Assembly (NCBI GenBank): GCA_023375675.1
Contig: JALQBC010000029.1
Location: 62,001-126,000 of the forward strand
Direction of reading: 5' to 3'
Length of the DNA: 64,000 bases
Source of the DNA: Cytospora piceicola
Lineage: Eukaryota > Ascomycota > Sordariomycetes > Diaporthales > Cytosporaceae
Position numbers and translations under genes: made by a program. Position 1 is the first letter of the stretch, and the number at the start of each line of letters is the position of its first letter. The notes under the pieces were generated by a model. It did not search any database. It saw nothing but the letters and a program-made list of their open reading frames with translations, and had not been told where the DNA came from. This document shows positions 63,413 through 64,000 of this stretch, one piece after another.

Positions 63413-64000
63413 TTAAAGGAAGCTAGACACATCAGAATCAGGAAGCGAAATGACCTCAATGTCATCATCCTCATCGGAGTCCTTGAAGTCAGAGGCACCA
63501 CCGTTGTCGTTGGCACCGTTGTCGTTGGCACCATTGTCATTGGCACCATTGTCCTTGTTGACACTGTCATCCTTGTTGGCGGCGGGAACATTGGCGACGT
63601 TGGTGATGTTGGTGGCTTTGGAATCGTCAGAGTCGTTGGCATTGTTGGCATCATTGTCAACATTGGCGACACCAGAGTCATTGAAATCGTCGGAATCGCT
63701 GGCATCACCGCAATCGCCATCATCGTCGGTGTCATCCTCGATCTCGAACTCAACCTCGCTGTCCAGGTCAGAGGCTCCGTAGATGTCATCCTCATCGATG
63801 CTGCCCAAAGTGAAAATCTGAGAATGCATCATCCGATTGCCCATAGGCACCGCAACCTCAGCCTCGGCGAAATCGGCACTCATCGAGTCATCAGTGAAGC
63901 GCTCGGAAGCGAGAGAGACCGACTGGGCAATGACCTGGTGGCGGTCATAGACAGTCGAGATTCCGTCTTGAGCCAACTCCGATCCCACGACAGTGCTGGC
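63413..64000 (-). CDS. Acidic repeat protein, 5' end beyond the window
   Basis: The minus frame is open from the right edge and ends at a TAG at 63413; at least 195 residues are present and no ATG start lies inside except internal Met codons (for example SMSADF). The first 85 residues look ordered (VYDRHQVIAQSVSLASERF, then FTLGSIDEDDIYGASD). The rest is strongly acidic (EIEDDTDDDGDCGD) with four 15-bp repeats encoding Asn-Gly-Ala-Asn-Asp, ending in a short hydrophobic VISLPDSDVSSFL, where IEVISLPDSD resembles a SUMO-interacting motif (hydrophobic core followed by acid). Function unknown. Confidence 0.6.
   Translation of the reverse strand, partial: ASTVVGSELAQDGISTVYDRHQVIAQSVSLASERFTDDSMSADFAEAEVAVPMGNRMMHSQIFTLGSIDEDDIYGASDLDSEVEFEIEDDTDDDGDCGDASDSDDFNDSGVANVDNDANNANDSDDSKATNITNVANVPAANKDDSVNKDNGANDNGANDNGANDNGGASDFKDSDEDDDIEVISLPDSDVSSFL

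Overview
The window looks like nuclear DNA of a filamentous ascomycete (Pezizomycotina, most likely a Sordariomycete). The reasons are short GT-AG introns (47-164 nt) with CTGAC/CTAAC-like branch sites, GC-rich coding exons, an intron-bearing tRNA, a fungal dicer, fungus-type bifunctional biotin and PPG1-like phosphatase genes, and a large block with the signature of repeat-induced point mutation (RIP). Assignment is from sequence reading only; no database search was possible.

Positions 1-19742 are an AT-rich, TpA-rich, ORF-less block in which CpA and TpG (and so ATG) have almost vanished. It still carries readable ghosts of genes whose only interruptions are TAA/TAG in place of CAA/CAG/TGG. 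On the minus strand at about 4.15-4.8, 5.4-6.5 and 7.7-8.0 kb lie unrecognised proteins, the last two being diverged copies of each other. On the plus strand at about 12.1-15.8 kb lies a SNF2-like helicase/ATPase, still in a single frame over more than 3 kb, with a further unknown ghost at 16.7-17.3 kb. Several tandem arrays sit between them, including a telomere-like TTAAGG/TTAAAGG array at 17.56 kb. The block ends abruptly at about 19.74 kb, next to a GC-rich coding scrap and a 1 kb minisatellite-like stretch.

Positions 21-64 kb are ordinary gene-rich DNA. In order: a GFA-domain protein (-); a broken and apparently part-inverted conserved gene (+); bifunctional biotin synthesis gene bioDA with missing motifs (-); a RING-finger protein (+); an unknown NLS-bearing protein with frame breaks (+); a cyclin-box protein (-); about 4.4 kb of low-complexity intergenic DNA; tRNA-Glu(CTC) (-); a low-complexity Pro/Ala-rich protein (-); a Ser/Thr-rich single-pass membrane protein (-); a six- or seven-exon Hsp70-like ATPase (+); a small membrane-anchored conserved protein (-); the PP2A-family phosphatase ppg1 (+); a tRNA-like pseudogene (-); pyridoxamine-phosphate oxidase pdx3 (-); a Gly/Tyr-rich protein (-); dicer-like 1 dcl1 (-); the PP2A-regulator tap42 (+); a tiny acidic CCHC zinc-knuckle protein (+); and an acidic repeat protein running off the right edge (-).

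Functional links are modest. ppg1 and tap42 belong to the same PP2A-like signalling module. dcl1 is an RNA-silencing enzyme and, with RIP, part of genome defence; the dead repeat block shows the result of the RIP arm. bioDA (biotin) and pdx3 (vitamin B6; PLP is also the cofactor of the BioA half) are cofactor genes. Most coding genes are independently transcribed, with no operon-like layout.
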